Shown: positions 33,590 to 42,733, numbered from the stretch's first letter. The stretch: DNA of 64,000 nt from JANSYL01 sp965229695 (GCA_965229695.1 OZ245921.1:3410001-3474000); one strand, 5' to 3'. Translations and numbers: made by a program. The notes: generated by a model not told the origin, from the letters alone.

Positions 33590-34552
33590 ATGGCTTTGGA
33601 AGATGCCAAAAACCAGGTAGATACGGCCTTTACGCGTGATGAACTGAAGGGGCTGTCGTTTGAAAACGCCTTTTCCGGCGCGCCAAGCCTGTTCCGCCGT
33701 CGCTTCACCAAGGATTTGACCGGCGTTGATATCGCCATCACCGGTATCCCCTTTGACCAAGCTGTCACAAACCGCCCGGGAACGCGGCTGGGCCCCCGCG
33801 CGATCCGCGCAGCTTCAAGCTTGCAGCCGTTTGACCCGCCCTATGGGTGGGATAGCTATTCACCCTTGGAGACACTGGCTGTGGTCGACTACGGCGATAT
33901 GGCGTTTGATTATGCCCACACAGCCGATGTGCCCGCCCGGATCGAGGCGCATATCGCGGGCATTTTGGGGGCAGGGGCGGCCGCCATCACCCTGGGTGGC
34001 GATCATTCGATCACCCTACCGATCCTGCGGGCGCATGCGAAGAAATACGGGCCGTTGGCCTTGGTTCAAATCGATGCCCATACCGATACCTGGCCCGATG
34101 ATGACCCATCCCGCATCGACCATGGCACGTTTTGCTATACGGCGGTACAGGAAGGGCTGATCGATGTGGAGCATTCTGCCCATATCGGCATCCGCACGGT
34201 GGTCGAGGACAATTTGGGCATCCCCATCTACGATGCGCGCGCCGTGACCGAGGAAGGCCCCGCGGCCATCGCGGCGATGGTCAAGGATCGCGTTGGGTCG
34301 GCCCCTTGTTACCTAAGCTTTGATATCGATGCGCTTGACCCGGCCTTTGCGCCCGGCACGGGCACGCCGGTGTGGGGCGGGCTGAGCAGTGCGCAAGCCA
34401 GCATCCTGTTGCGCGATCTGGCCGGCATCAACCTGGTCGGCGCGGATGTGGTTGAGGTGTCGCCACCTTATGACCATGCTGATATCACGGCGGTGGCCGC
34501 GGCCCATGTCGCGATGGATTTGTTATGTCTTTGGGGCATCAAGCCCGCGTGA
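33590..34552 (+). CDS. speB: Agmatinase-family ureohydrolase
   Basis: A 320-residue manganese ureohydrolase of the arginase/agmatinase superfamily. The three metal motifs are intact: G-G-D-H-S near residue 137, D-A-H-T-D near 162, and S-F-D-I-D-A-L-D-P near 246. Length and the N-terminal extension fit agmatinase, which makes putrescine and urea, but related guanidinobutyrase and guanidine-type enzymes look similar. The substrate is therefore provisional. An AAGGAGG ribosome site precedes the ATG. It diverges from the flavin reductase gene. A second family member begins at 63869. Confidence 0.88.
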   Translation: MALEDAKNQVDTAFTRDELKGLSFENAFSGAPSLFRRRFTKDLTGVDIAITGIPFDQAVTNRPGTRLGPRAIRAASSLQPFDPPYGWDSYSPLETLAVVDYGDMAFDYAHTADVPARIEAHIAGILGAGAAAITLGGDHSITLPILRAHAKKYGPLALVQIDAHTDTWPDDDPSRIDHGTFCYTAVQEGLIDVEHSAHIGIRTVVEDNLGIPIYDARAVTEEGPAAIAAMVKDRVGSAPCYLSFDIDALDPAFAPGTGTPVWGGLSSAQASILLRDLAGINLVGADVVEVSPPYDHADITAVAAAHVAMDLLCLWGIKPA

Positions 34553-34619
34553 GGCCCTGGACCGACTCGGATCGAACATCATATTCAAAGCTAGTGCCTT
34601 GAAAGGAAGCGCCCGCGCC

Positions 34620-35561
34620 ATGGTCAATCGCAGACGCGACAAAAACCGCGAGGTTGCGCGGGAGATTTCTTACGCCTCATCGGCCATGTCAAAAGGTGGC
34701 CGCGCGATGATCCGCGTGATGGAAAACGCAACGGGCCGGATCGGGCTGATCAAACGCGCCGAGGGCTATGATGCCGATGTGCGCAACGGTCATGATTTCT
34801 GGCAGGTGATGGTCGATCGCTATGGCCTGAGCCTGGAGGTTGTGGGCGGTGATCTGTCCAACATCCCTGCAGACGGGCCGGTGGTGATGATCGCCAATCA
34901 CCCCTACGGCATTCTGGATGGGCTGATGATGGGCCATATCCTGTCGATGGTCCGGGGCGAGTTCCGCATTCTGGCCCATCGCGTGTTCCGCAAGGCCGAG
35001 GATATCAACCGGATCATCCTGCCGATCAGCTTTGATGACACGAAAGAGGCGCTGCAGCTTAATATCCAGACCCGCAAGGATGCGCTGCGATTTTTGGCCG
35101 AAGGCGGGGCCATTGGTATTTTTCCTGGCGGCACCGTCTCGACCGCCGCCAAACCCTTTGGGCAGCCAATGGACCCGGGCTGGCGTAGCTTCACCGCCCG
35201 CATGATCGCCAAATCCGAGGCCACGGTGGTGCCTGTCTTCTTCGATGGCCACAACTCGCGCCTGTTCCAGCTCATGAGCCATATGCACACGACCCTGCGC
35301 ATGGGCATGTTGATCAAAGAGTTCAAAGCCCGCGTGAACAGCCCCGTGCGCGTGGTCATCGGCGACCCGATCCCACGCGCCGAATTGGACCCATATGCAA
35401 AAGACGCCAAAGCAATGATGGCCTTCCTGCGGGAAAAGACCTATAGCCTCAGCCCGCGCCCTTTGGATACGCAGATTCAAGGGTTCGAGTTTGAAGAACG
35501 TCACCGCGACCCGGAAGCTGATCAAGGCCGGGTGCGGGGTCGGTTGAGGGATCGGTACTAA
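34620..35561 (+). CDS. Lysophospholipid acyltransferase (PlsC-like) family protein
   Basis: A 313-residue acyltransferase. The catalytic H-X4-D block is N-H-P-Y-G-I-L-D near residue 91, and a second block F-P-G-G-T-V (near 168) matches the acyl-acceptor motif. Such enzymes acylate glycerophospholipids, ornithine lipids or lipid A; the acceptor is not certain. The N-terminal 40 residues are basic and lack a clear membrane helix. The open frame extends into the ureohydrolase gene, but ATG 34620 removes that overlap. murI begins on the base after the stop codon, so the two are co-transcribed. Confidence 0.82.
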   Translation: MVNRRRDKNREVAREISYASSAMSKGGRAMIRVMENATGRIGLIKRAEGYDADVRNGHDFWQVMVDRYGLSLEVVGGDLSNIPADGPVVMIANHPYGILDGLMMGHILSMVRGEFRILAHRVFRKAEDINRIILPISFDDTKEALQLNIQTRKDALRFLAEGGAIGIFPGGTVSTAAKPFGQPMDPGWRSFTARMIAKSEATVVPVFFDGHNSRLFQLMSHMHTTLRMGMLIKEFKARVNSPVRVVIGDPIPRAELDPYAKDAKAMMAFLREKTYSLSPRPLDTQIQGFEFEERHRDPEADQGRVRGRLRDRY

Positions 35562-36380
35562 ATGGCCGTTGGTATTTTTGATTCTGGGCTAGGCGGGTTG
35601 ACCGTGTTGGATGCCGTTGAGAAACGGCTGCCGGATCTGCCTGTCGTGTATTTCGGCGATAACGCGCATACGCCTTATGGCGTGCGCGATGCCGATGATA
35701 TTTACGAGCTGACCACCAAAGGTGTGCAGGCGCTGTTTGATCAAGGCTGCGATCTGGTGATCCTGGCCTGCAATACCGCTTCGGCCGCTGCGCTGCGCCG
35801 GATGCAAGAAGGGTGGGTGCCGGAAGACAAACGCGTCTTGGGCGTGTTCGTGCCGCTGATCGAGGCTTTGACCGAACGCAAATGGGGCGACAACTCGCCC
35901 CCGCGGCCTGTCGGGGTGGAAACCGTCGCGCTGTTCGCAACCCCAGCAACGGTGTCGAGCCGCGCGTTCCAGCGGGAACTGGCCTTCCGGGCCATTGGGG
36001 TGGATGTGGAGGCGCAGCCCTGCGCTGGCGTGGTCGATGCCATCGAAATGGGCGATATGATCCTGGCTGATGCGCTGGTCCGGTCCCATGTCGAGGCGTT
36101 GATGCGGCGGATGCCCAAACCTGAAGCGGCGATTTTGGGCTGCACCCATTACCCGCTGGTCGAAGATGTGTTCCGCGAAGCCTTGGGCGACGGGGTGGCG
36201 GTGTATTCGCAACCCGCCCTGGTGGCGGATGCGTTGGCCGATTATTTGGACCGGAGGCCTGAATTTGTCGGCGGCGGTGCGGGAGCCACCTTTCTAACCA
36301 CCGGTGACGCCAAATCGGTGTCGAACAAAGCCACCCAATTCTTGCGACGACGGATCGAGTTTACCCCTGTAGACCTCTGA
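35562..36380 (+). CDS. murI: Glutamate racemase
   Basis: MurI supplies D-glutamate for peptidoglycan. The 272-residue protein has the substrate-binding F-D-S-G-L-G-G-L-T (6-14) and the two catalytic cysteines, C70 in L-A-C-N-T-A-S and C194 in G-C-T-H-Y-P. There is no gap between the stop of the acyltransferase and this ATG. argC follows after 35 bases on the same strand. Confidence 0.97.
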   Translation: MAVGIFDSGLGGLTVLDAVEKRLPDLPVVYFGDNAHTPYGVRDADDIYELTTKGVQALFDQGCDLVILACNTASAAALRRMQEGWVPEDKRVLGVFVPLIEALTERKWGDNSPPRPVGVETVALFATPATVSSRAFQRELAFRAIGVDVEAQPCAGVVDAIEMGDMILADALVRSHVEALMRRMPKPEAAILGCTHYPLVEDVFREALGDGVAVYSQPALVADALADYLDRRPEFVGGGAGATFLTTGDAKSVSNKATQFLRRRIEFTPVDL

Positions 36381-36415
36381 TCTTTCAACAGCTTGACACG
36401 TGAGCTTCATCTAAA

Positions 36416-37444
36416 ATGACACATAATATCGCAATCCTTGGCGCCTCGGGCTACACCGGCGCTGAACTCGTTCGGTTGATTTTGGGCCATCCGGATTTGA
36501 CCATCACAGCACTGACCGGCGATCGGAAAGCTGGGCAGCCCATGGCCTCGGTCTATCCGTTCTTGCGGGGCTATGATTTGCCTGATTTGGTGAAGATCGA
36601 AGAGGTTGATTTTTCGACTATCGATCTGGCGTTCTGCGCGCTGCCTCACGCCACATCACAGGGCGTTATCAAAGAATTACCATCCGATCTTAAAGTCATA
36701 GATTTGAGCGCTGATTTCCGGCTGCGCGACCTGGCGGCTTATGAGAAATGGTATGGCAAACCCCATGACGCACCAGATCTGCAAACACGGGCCGTCTATG
36801 GCCTGACAGAGTTCTATCGGGATGAGATTAAATCCGCGCGGCTGGTGGCGGGCACCGGTTGCAATGCTGCGACGGGGCAGTTCGGGTTGGTGCCGCTGGT
36901 GAAGGCGGGGGTGATCGATCTGGATGAGATCATCATCAACCTGGTCACCGGTGTTTCGGGTGCCGGGCGCAGTCTGAAGGAACACCTTCTTCATGCGGAA
37001 CTGTCTGAAGGGGCCAATGCTTATGCCATCGGCGGCACGCACCGGCATTTGGGTGAGTTCGATCAGGAGTTCTCGAAATGGGCCGGGCGGCCCGTCGAGG
37101 TGCAGTTCACCCCCCATCTCGCCCCGATGAACCGCGGCATTTTGGCCACGATCTATGTCAAAGCAGAGGCGGGCGTCGTATATGATACTCTGTCCAAGGC
37201 CTATGCTGAGGAGCCGTTTGTCCACGTGCTTCCTTTCGGCTCAGCGCCTTCGACCCATGATGTGCGCGGCACCAATTTCGCGCATGTCGGTGTGGCGGCA
37301 GATCGGCGGGAAGGCCGGGCGCAGGTTTTCGTAGCGCTCGACAACCTGTGCAAAGGATCGTCGGGACAGGCGCTTCAAAACGCCAACCTGATGCTCGGTT
37401 TGGAAGAGACGACGGGATTGATGGGCGCAGCGCTCTTCCCGTGA
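36416..37444 (+). CDS. argC: N-acetyl-gamma-glutamyl-phosphate reductase
   Basis: The third enzyme of arginine synthesis, which reduces N-acetylglutamyl phosphate to the semialdehyde with NADPH. It is 342 residues long. The dinucleotide-binding G-A-S-G-Y-T-G sits at 9-15 and the catalytic cysteine is C149 in G-T-G-C-N-A-A. The form with K-P-H and T-R-A-V-Y-G-L-T-E blocks is the usual bacterial type. A TTGACA hexamer lies about 20 bases before the ATG, but its paired -10 would fall on the start codon, so I do not call a promoter. ccmE follows after 21 bases. Confidence 0.96.
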   Translation: MTHNIAILGASGYTGAELVRLILGHPDLTITALTGDRKAGQPMASVYPFLRGYDLPDLVKIEEVDFSTIDLAFCALPHATSQGVIKELPSDLKVIDLSADFRLRDLAAYEKWYGKPHDAPDLQTRAVYGLTEFYRDEIKSARLVAGTGCNAATGQFGLVPLVKAGVIDLDEIIINLVTGVSGAGRSLKEHLLHAELSEGANAYAIGGTHRHLGEFDQEFSKWAGRPVEVQFTPHLAPMNRGILATIYVKAEAGVVYDTLSKAYAEEPFVHVLPFGSAPSTHDVRGTNFAHVGVAADRREGRAQVFVALDNLCKGSSGQALQNANLMLGLEETTGLMGAALFP

Positions 37445-37465
37445 CGCGAGGATGAGGAGGGCGCG

Positions 37466-37918
37466 ATGCGCAGCCTGAAAAAACAACGCCGTATCCAGGT
37501 GATCATGCTGACGACCTTGGCATTGATCCTATCCACGGCGCTGATCGGCTATGCCATGCGGGACGGGATCAATTTTTTCCGTCCCCCCTCTGAAATCGCC
37601 GAAAACCCGCCGCCGCCGTCCGAGGTATTCCGCATTGGCGGCTTGGTTGAAGATGGCAGTTTGGTACGCGGTGAGGGCGAGACGATCAGCTTTTACGTCA
37701 CCGATGGTGGTGCCTCGATCCCCGTGACCTATACCGGGATCCTGCCCGATCTATTTGGTGAGGGCGAAGGCATGGTTGGCACCGGACGTCTAGTCGACGG
37801 CACCTTTGAAGCGACCGAAATCCTGGCCCGGCATGATGAAACCTATATGCCAGCCGAGGTGATTGATGCCTTGCAGGAACAGGGTGTCTATCGCGACCCC
37901 AACGCCGCTGACAGCTGA
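37466..37918 (+). CDS. ccmE: Cytochrome c maturation heme chaperone CcmE
   Basis: CcmE binds heme covalently in the periplasm and carries it from the CcmABCD export complex to CcmFH. The 150-residue protein has an N-terminal membrane anchor (about 11-30), a beta-barrel domain, and the heme-binding H123 within H-D-E-T-Y-M-P; Y127 is the axial ligand position. It follows argC closely but is not followed by ccmF and ccmH. Those lie at or beyond the left edge of this window, which suggests a rearrangement. Its stop codon abuts the stop of glk on the other strand. Confidence 0.96.
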   Translation: MRSLKKQRRIQVIMLTTLALILSTALIGYAMRDGINFFRPPSEIAENPPPPSEVFRIGGLVEDGSLVRGEGETISFYVTDGGASIPVTYTGILPDLFGEGEGMVGTGRLVDGTFEATEILARHDETYMPAEVIDALQEQGVYRDPNAADS

Positions 37919-38878
37919 TCAGAGCCGCGCGAGGTGGGATGCGCAGCCGGTGAGCGCCGCGTAATCATCGACAACCACCTGAATGCCGAACTGGCCCATG
38001 AAGTCAGAAAACCGGCCTTTGTCGCCGAAGGCCCCGGCAAAATCGAAGCGCTCAAGATAGGGCAGGATGGCCCGCGTGACCCCACCCACCAGGTAGATAC
38101 CGCCAAAGGGCAGGTGGCTTAACCCCAAATCCCCCACGACCGTGCCCGTGACGCGCACGAATAGCCGCGCGGTTTCCGCTGCTTTGGCATCGCCCTCGGC
38201 AAGCTGTTCCATGACTTTGGGCGTTTCCAGTTCGTCCCCATGCAGGGCCTTGTGCACCTGCGCGATGCCCCGGCCCGACAACACCTCTTCAATCGAGGCG
38301 AAGCCGAATTCTTCGGCCATGAAATCCATCACTGGACCAAGCGCTGGATCACACATGGGCAGGCTGACATGCCCCGCCTCGGACGGGGGGACAAATCGAC
38401 CAGTTTCGGTCTCAAAAACCGGGCAGGCGTTGAAGCCTGTGCCAATCCCCACCACCAGCTTTGTCGCCTGGCGCGGCGATTTGGGCATCGGGATCACGTC
38501 GATCAGGTCATCGGGGGCAATTTGCCCAATCGCATGGCCCTGGGCCTGCAGGTCGTTTAACACCGCTACCTTTTCTGCGGTCAACGCGCGGCCAAGAACC
38601 TCTCGATCAATGCGCCAATCCAGATTGGTCAGTGTTGCCACGCCATCATGCACCGGGCCCGCGGCAGCCACGCAAACGCCGGTAATATGGCTGTCGGACG
38701 TGCCGGTATCCTGCAAATACTGGGTGATGACATCCGCGATCCCGGCGAAATTGGCATTGCGATAGCGCCGCACGCTGGTGGTTTCGATCCGGGGGCCGTT
38801 GGCCAGCGCCACGCGCGTATTGGTGCCACCGATATCGGCAACAAGGCTTAGGCTGGTTTCAGCGGCTTCGAACGGCAT
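37919..38878 (-). CDS. glk: Glucokinase
   Basis: A 319-residue ATP-dependent kinase of the bacterial Glk family that makes glucose 6-phosphate. The N-terminal phosphate-binding strand is A-D-I-G-G-T-N-T-R (near 14-22), and a second signature, V-G-I-G-T-G-F-N-A, lies near residue 142. It is the last gene of the leftward operon aglR - GH1 - GH1 - glk, 11 bases after the second glycosidase. It can phosphorylate glucose released by the three glucosidases of this island and feed the Entner-Doudoroff genes edd and eda. Confidence 0.95.
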   Translation of the reverse strand: MPFEAAETSLSLVADIGGTNTRVALANGPRIETTSVRRYRNANFAGIADVITQYLQDTGTSDSHITGVCVAAAGPVHDGVATLTNLDWRIDREVLGRALTAEKVAVLNDLQAQGHAIGQIAPDDLIDVIPMPKSPRQATKLVVGIGTGFNACPVFETETGRFVPPSEAGHVSLPMCDPALGPVMDFMAEEFGFASIEEVLSGRGIAQVHKALHGDELETPKVMEQLAEGDAKAAETARLFVRVTGTVVGDLGLSHLPFGGIYLVGGVTRAILPYLERFDFAGAFGDKGRFSDFMGQFGIQVVVDDYAALTGCASHLARL

Positions 38879-38889
38879 TCCGGGTCCGA

Positions 38890-40212
38890 TCAGTCAGAGG
38901 GGGCGTTCCACCAAGAGGCGAGCGCGTCATAAGATGCTTTCGGGGTCCTTGCCAAGGTTTCGAAGTCAACATGAACCAGGCCGAACCGCTTTTCATAGCC
39001 GCGCGCCCATTCGTAGTTATCCATCAAAGACCAGGTGTAATAGCCCTTGAGCGGCACGCCATCGGCAATTGCGCGGCGGCAAGCATTCAGATGGCTTTCC
39101 AGGAAAGCGATGCGTTGAGCATCAACCTCGCCCACCCGATCCGGGCCAGACATGCCGTTTTCGGTGATATGCAGCGGCAGGTCGCCGGTATAGGTCTGGG
39201 ACACCCATTTCAGGATTTCATAGAGCCCGTCCGGATAAACCTCCCACCCCATGGAGGTTTTTTCGAGCGGCCCTGGGATATCGCGATAGGCGGGCCAGGG
39301 GCCGTCATCTGGCGCCATCAATTTGCGGCTGTAATAGTTAATGCCAAGCCAATCCAAGGGGGCGGCGATGGTTGCCATGTCGTCTTGCCAATCCTTTGGC
39401 AAATGCGGCTCCAGCCCCTCCAAGGACAGCGCGGGATACTGACCGGTGAACATGGCGCCGACGAACCAATGGTTGAAGTTCGCTTCATACCGGCTGGCGG
39501 CGGCCTGCGCCTCGGGCGTGTCATCTAAGGGCATGACCCAATCAAGATTGGTGACCGCGCCAACCTGGCCAATGCCCATGTCACGCAGGGTTTGAACACT
39601 GCGCCCGTGGGCTTTGAGCACATGGTGCATGGCCCGCGCTGTCGCTCGGACATCGCGCAGGCCCGGCGCGTGGCGGCCCAGGAAATGAGCGTTCCAACTG
39701 ACGCACCAAAGCTCATTCAAGGTGGCGGTCGACCAGACCCGATCCCCAATCCGTTGCATCAAGACGCGCGTATAATCGGAGAACCATTCCGGGATATCCG
39801 CATTGCTCCAGCCGCCCAGATCGGCCAGCGCGGCGGGCAGTTCCCAATGATAGAGCGTCAGCAGAGGCTTAATCCCACGTTCCAAGCAGCCGTCGACAAG
39901 CCGGTCATAGAAATCGAGGCCCTCGGGATTCGCGGCCCCGCGCCCGTCTGGCTGCACCCGCGCCCACGAGGCGGAGAAGCGATAGACATCCGCCCCAAGC
40001 CCGGCAATGAGGTCCAGATCTTCATCCAGCCGGTGATAATGATCGCAGGCCAGTCCCCCATGTTCGGCATTGGCGGTGTTGCCCGGTGTGGCAGCCCACG
40101 TGTCCCAATGGGTGGGTCCGGCACCGCCAAATTGATGCCCCTCTATCTGGTAGGAGGATGTGGCGACCCCAAAAAGAAAATCGGGTGGGAAATCGGTGCG
40201 GCTGAGCTTCAT
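38890..40212 (-). CDS. GH1 beta-glucosidase, second tandem copy
   Basis: A 440-residue glycoside hydrolase family 1 enzyme. The nucleophile is E351 in H-I-T-E-N-G. The acid/base glutamate E167 lies in T-L-N-E-L instead of the usual T-x-N-E-P, so the proline after it is replaced by leucine. It aligns without gaps to the neighbouring GH1 gene through the first 360 residues, so the two are an old tandem duplication. The ATG at 40212 overlaps the stop of the upstream copy as ATGA; an ATG three codons earlier is less likely. The substrate is probably a beta-glucoside, but the exact sugar is unknown. No signal peptide is seen, so it acts in the cytoplasm. Confidence 0.92.
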   Translation of the reverse strand: MKLSRTDFPPDFLFGVATSSYQIEGHQFGGAGPTHWDTWAATPGNTANAEHGGLACDHYHRLDEDLDLIAGLGADVYRFSASWARVQPDGRGAANPEGLDFYDRLVDGCLERGIKPLLTLYHWELPAALADLGGWSNADIPEWFSDYTRVLMQRIGDRVWSTATLNELWCVSWNAHFLGRHAPGLRDVRATARAMHHVLKAHGRSVQTLRDMGIGQVGAVTNLDWVMPLDDTPEAQAAASRYEANFNHWFVGAMFTGQYPALSLEGLEPHLPKDWQDDMATIAAPLDWLGINYYSRKLMAPDDGPWPAYRDIPGPLEKTSMGWEVYPDGLYEILKWVSQTYTGDLPLHITENGMSGPDRVGEVDAQRIAFLESHLNACRRAIADGVPLKGYYTWSLMDNYEWARGYEKRFGLVHVDFETLARTPKASYDALASWWNAPSD

Positions 40213-41522
40213 GCCCGCCACCAGTCCGCCAACGCGTGGTAGGAGGCTTTGGGCGTCCGTTCCAGCGTGTCAAAATCCACATGGACCAGGCCGAAGCGTT
40301 TTTCATACCCAAGCGCCCATTCGTAATTGTCCATAAGCGACCAGCAGAAATAACCCTTCACCGGCACACCTTGGGCGATGGCGCTTTGTACAGCAGACAG
40401 GTGTTGGACAAGATAGTCGATCCGAGCCTGATCTGGTTGGTCGACCTCATCCGGGTTCGCCATGCCGTTTTCGGTGATGTAGATCGGAAGATCGCCGGAA
40501 TACTCGGCCGCGATCCGGGTGAGGAAATCGCGCAGGCCGTCGGGGTAAATCTCCCACCCCATCTGTGTGGTTGGCAGCACGGCAGGGCCATCGCCATAGG
40601 CGGGCCATGGCCCTTCTGCGGCAGCGACGCGTTTCCGGGTGTAGTAATTCACGCCAATCCAATCGAGCGGTGCTTGGACCGTTGGGAAATCCGCTTGCCA
40701 ATTGCTGGGCAGGTGCGGCTCTAACCCGTCCAGAACCAGATCAGGGTAACGCCCATAGAACAGGCCGCTTAGGAAAAACCGGTTGTAGATCGCATCATGG
40801 CGGGCGGCAGCGGCCACATCTTCGGGCGCGTTGCTGGCGGGGCTGGACCATTCGAAGTTGCAGACCGCGCCCAGATTGCCCATGCCAAGCCCGCGCATCA
40901 CTTCGATCGCACGGCCATGGCTGACCAGAATATGGTGCATCGCGCGCGCGGTGGCGCGGATATCGCGTAGGCCGGGGGCATGGTGCCCTTCGAAATGGCT
41001 GAGCCAGCCGACGCACCAGGGTTCATTGATCGGCGCGGCGGACCAAACACGATCCCCGATGCGGGACATGACGGTTTCGGTGAACTCGGCAAACCAATTG
41101 GGCATATCCGGGTTTCGCCAGCCGCCCTGATCGGCCAGGGTCTGCGGCAGTTCCCAGTGGTACAACGTGGCGGCAGGCTTCAGCCCACGTTCCAGCATGC
41201 CATCGACCAATCGGTCATAGAAATCCAAACCTTCGCGGTTGGGCGTGCCGATCCCCTCAGGCAGCACCCGTGCCCAGGAGGTTGAGAACCGATACACCTC
41301 GGCCCCCAGATCGCGGATCAGGTCCAGGTCTGCTTCCCAGCGGTGGTAGTGATCGCAGGCCAAATCGCCGTTTTCGGCCCGCACCACATTGCCGGGCGTG
41401 GCGGCGAAACTGTCCCAATGGGTTTGGCCCGCGCCGCCGAACTGGTGCCCTTCGATCTGATAGGCCGAGGTGGCCACGCCAAACAGGAACCCCGGGGGGA
41501 AATCATCGCGCGTAAACTGCAT
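40209..41522 (-). CDS. GH1 beta-glucosidase, first tandem copy
   Basis: A 437-residue cytoplasmic GH1 glycosidase. Acid/base E167 sits in P-I-N-E-P and nucleophile E351 in Y-I-T-E-N-G. The active-site entry blocks F-G-V-A-T-S-A-Y-Q-I-E-G (14-25) and Y-H-W-E-L-P (121-126) are standard. An AAAGGA ribosome site overlaps the end of aglR, 10 bases upstream, and the second copy follows by ATGA overlap. It presumably hydrolyses a disaccharide or glucoside taken up by a transporter. The pairing with an alpha-glucoside-type importer raises the question of a broader substrate range. Confidence 0.94.
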   Translation of the reverse strand: MQFTRDDFPPGFLFGVATSAYQIEGHQFGGAGQTHWDSFAATPGNVVRAENGDLACDHYHRWEADLDLIRDLGAEVYRFSTSWARVLPEGIGTPNREGLDFYDRLVDGMLERGLKPAATLYHWELPQTLADQGGWRNPDMPNWFAEFTETVMSRIGDRVWSAAPINEPWCVGWLSHFEGHHAPGLRDIRATARAMHHILVSHGRAIEVMRGLGMGNLGAVCNFEWSSPASNAPEDVAAAARHDAIYNRFFLSGLFYGRYPDLVLDGLEPHLPSNWQADFPTVQAPLDWIGVNYYTRKRVAAAEGPWPAYGDGPAVLPTTQMGWEIYPDGLRDFLTRIAAEYSGDLPIYITENGMANPDEVDQPDQARIDYLVQHLSAVQSAIAQGVPVKGYFCWSLMDNYEWALGYEKRFGLVHVDFDTLERTPKASYHALADWWRA

Positions 41523-41532
41523 TATATGTCCT

Positions 41533-42555
41533 TTAGGCAGGGCAGGGGCCGGTGGAACGCCCGACCATCAATTCGGTTTCCCAAAGCTCCTGCACCGGGC
41601 CGCTTTCGGGGTTGCGCACCAGATCAATCAAAATCTCGGCACAGCGCCGCCCGGCATCACGGATGGAACTGCGTGTGGCGGTGAAGGCCAGGCCGGTGGC
41701 GTCATTGGTCAGGTAGCTCAGCACATCATCATGGCAGATCAGTGAGACATCGCGCCCAAGCTGCAGGCCACGCTCCAACACCGCGCGCCGCACACCAATC
41801 GACGGGATCACGGAGGAGACCAGGAAGGCGGTCGGTGGTTCGGGCCCATCGAGCAATTTCGCGGCGGTGGCATAGCCATAGCCTTCGGTCATCACGTCTG
41901 ACGAGATATATGCGGGGTTCACAGGCACATCCCGCGCGCCAAGCGCCTCTTCATAGCCGCGCTGGCGGCGGCGGGCGAAATCAAACCCTTCTTGCCCGTT
42001 CACAAGCGCGATGCGGCGGTGCCCCAGATCCAAAAGGAAATCCGCCGCGCTGCGAAAGGCGCGGATATTGGCAACATCCAGCCAGCTATAGCCCGAGGGG
42101 TCAGCGGTGCGCCCATGCACCAGAAACGGCACTTGAAGGTCTTGCAAAAGCGGCACACGCGGGTCTTCAACCTGGGGGCCCTGCACCATGACCGCATCGA
42201 CCGAGCCATTGCTGACCAGATCGCGATAGGCTTGTTCTGCGCCGCCATCTCCGACCACCGACAGCAGCATGTCATAACCTTCGCGGGCATAAACTTCGCC
42301 CGCTCCAGCCAGGAAATCGCCGAAGATCGGGTTCATCATTTCGGTCTTGCCGGTCAACGGGATCACATGGCCGATGGTCATCGCCCGGCCCGTGGCCAGG
42401 CGTCGAGCGCGAGTATTAGGCGTGTAATTTGCTGCGCGCGCAGCCGCCATCACCCGGGCGCGGGTTTCTTCGCGCACTTCGGGATAACCGTTCAAAGCCC
42501 GGCTGACGGTGGTTTGCGATAGGCCGAGGCTTTCGGCCAGTTCCCTGAGATTCAT
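41533..42555 (-). CDS. aglR: LacI-family transcriptional regulator of the glucoside island
   Basis: A 340-residue repressor. The N-terminal helix-turn-helix reads N-L-R-E-L-A-E-S-L-G-L-S-Q-T-T-V-S-R-A-L-N, and a hinge with Y-T-P-N-T-R-A-R-R-L-A follows. The C-terminal 270 residues form a periplasmic-binding-type sugar domain. It heads the leftward operon and is divergent from aglE. Two LacI-type palindromes lie in the shared control region, one 13 bases from its own start, so autoregulation is likely. By analogy to AglR of rhizobia it should release DNA when an alpha-glucoside or glucose is bound. The inducer is not shown by sequence. Confidence 0.88.
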   Translation of the reverse strand: MNLRELAESLGLSQTTVSRALNGYPEVREETRARVMAAARAANYTPNTRARRLATGRAMTIGHVIPLTGKTEMMNPIFGDFLAGAGEVYAREGYDMLLSVVGDGGAEQAYRDLVSNGSVDAVMVQGPQVEDPRVPLLQDLQVPFLVHGRTADPSGYSWLDVANIRAFRSAADFLLDLGHRRIALVNGQEGFDFARRRQRGYEEALGARDVPVNPAYISSDVMTEGYGYATAAKLLDGPEPPTAFLVSSVIPSIGVRRAVLERGLQLGRDVSLICHDDVLSYLTNDATGLAFTATRSSIRDAGRRCAEILIDLVRNPESGPVQELWETELMVGRSTGPCPA

Positions 42556-42568
42556 ACCAAAAATCGTT

Positions 42569-42582
42569 TCAAAGCGCTTCGG
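42569..42582. promoter_or_regulatory. LacI-type operator next to the aglR start
   Basis: The site TCAAAGC-GCTTCGG is centred on the AAGCGCTT core typical of LacI-family operators. It matches the site at 42734-42747 in 12 of 14 positions and sits 13 bases from the aglR start codon, which fits repression of the leftward operon. Confidence 0.6.
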
Positions 42583-42695
42583 ATTCTTGTGGAGGCTATC
42601 GGGATGCCCGCCGGTTTGTCAAAGATTCGAAATCGCCTTGTTTTTCTGCACCTGCAAGAAAAGCCATTTATTTACAGGGGAATGTGAATGCGTGA

Positions 42696-42724
42696 TTGAC
42701 AGACTCAGTTGCATTCGAAAGTGT
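42696..42724 (+). promoter_or_regulatory. Candidate promoter of the aglEFGAK operon
   Basis: A consensus TTGACA (42696-42701) is followed after 17 bases by AAGTGT (42719-42724), a weak -10 match. The predicted start falls just before the operator at 42734-42747, so repressor would block the start region. Confidence 0.35.
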
Positions 42725-42733
42725 AAGCACAAC

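Noticed and set aside
36394..36418. TTGACA before argC considered as a promoter
   Set aside because: A -10 at the proper spacing would overlap the argC start codon, and no good -10 is present.
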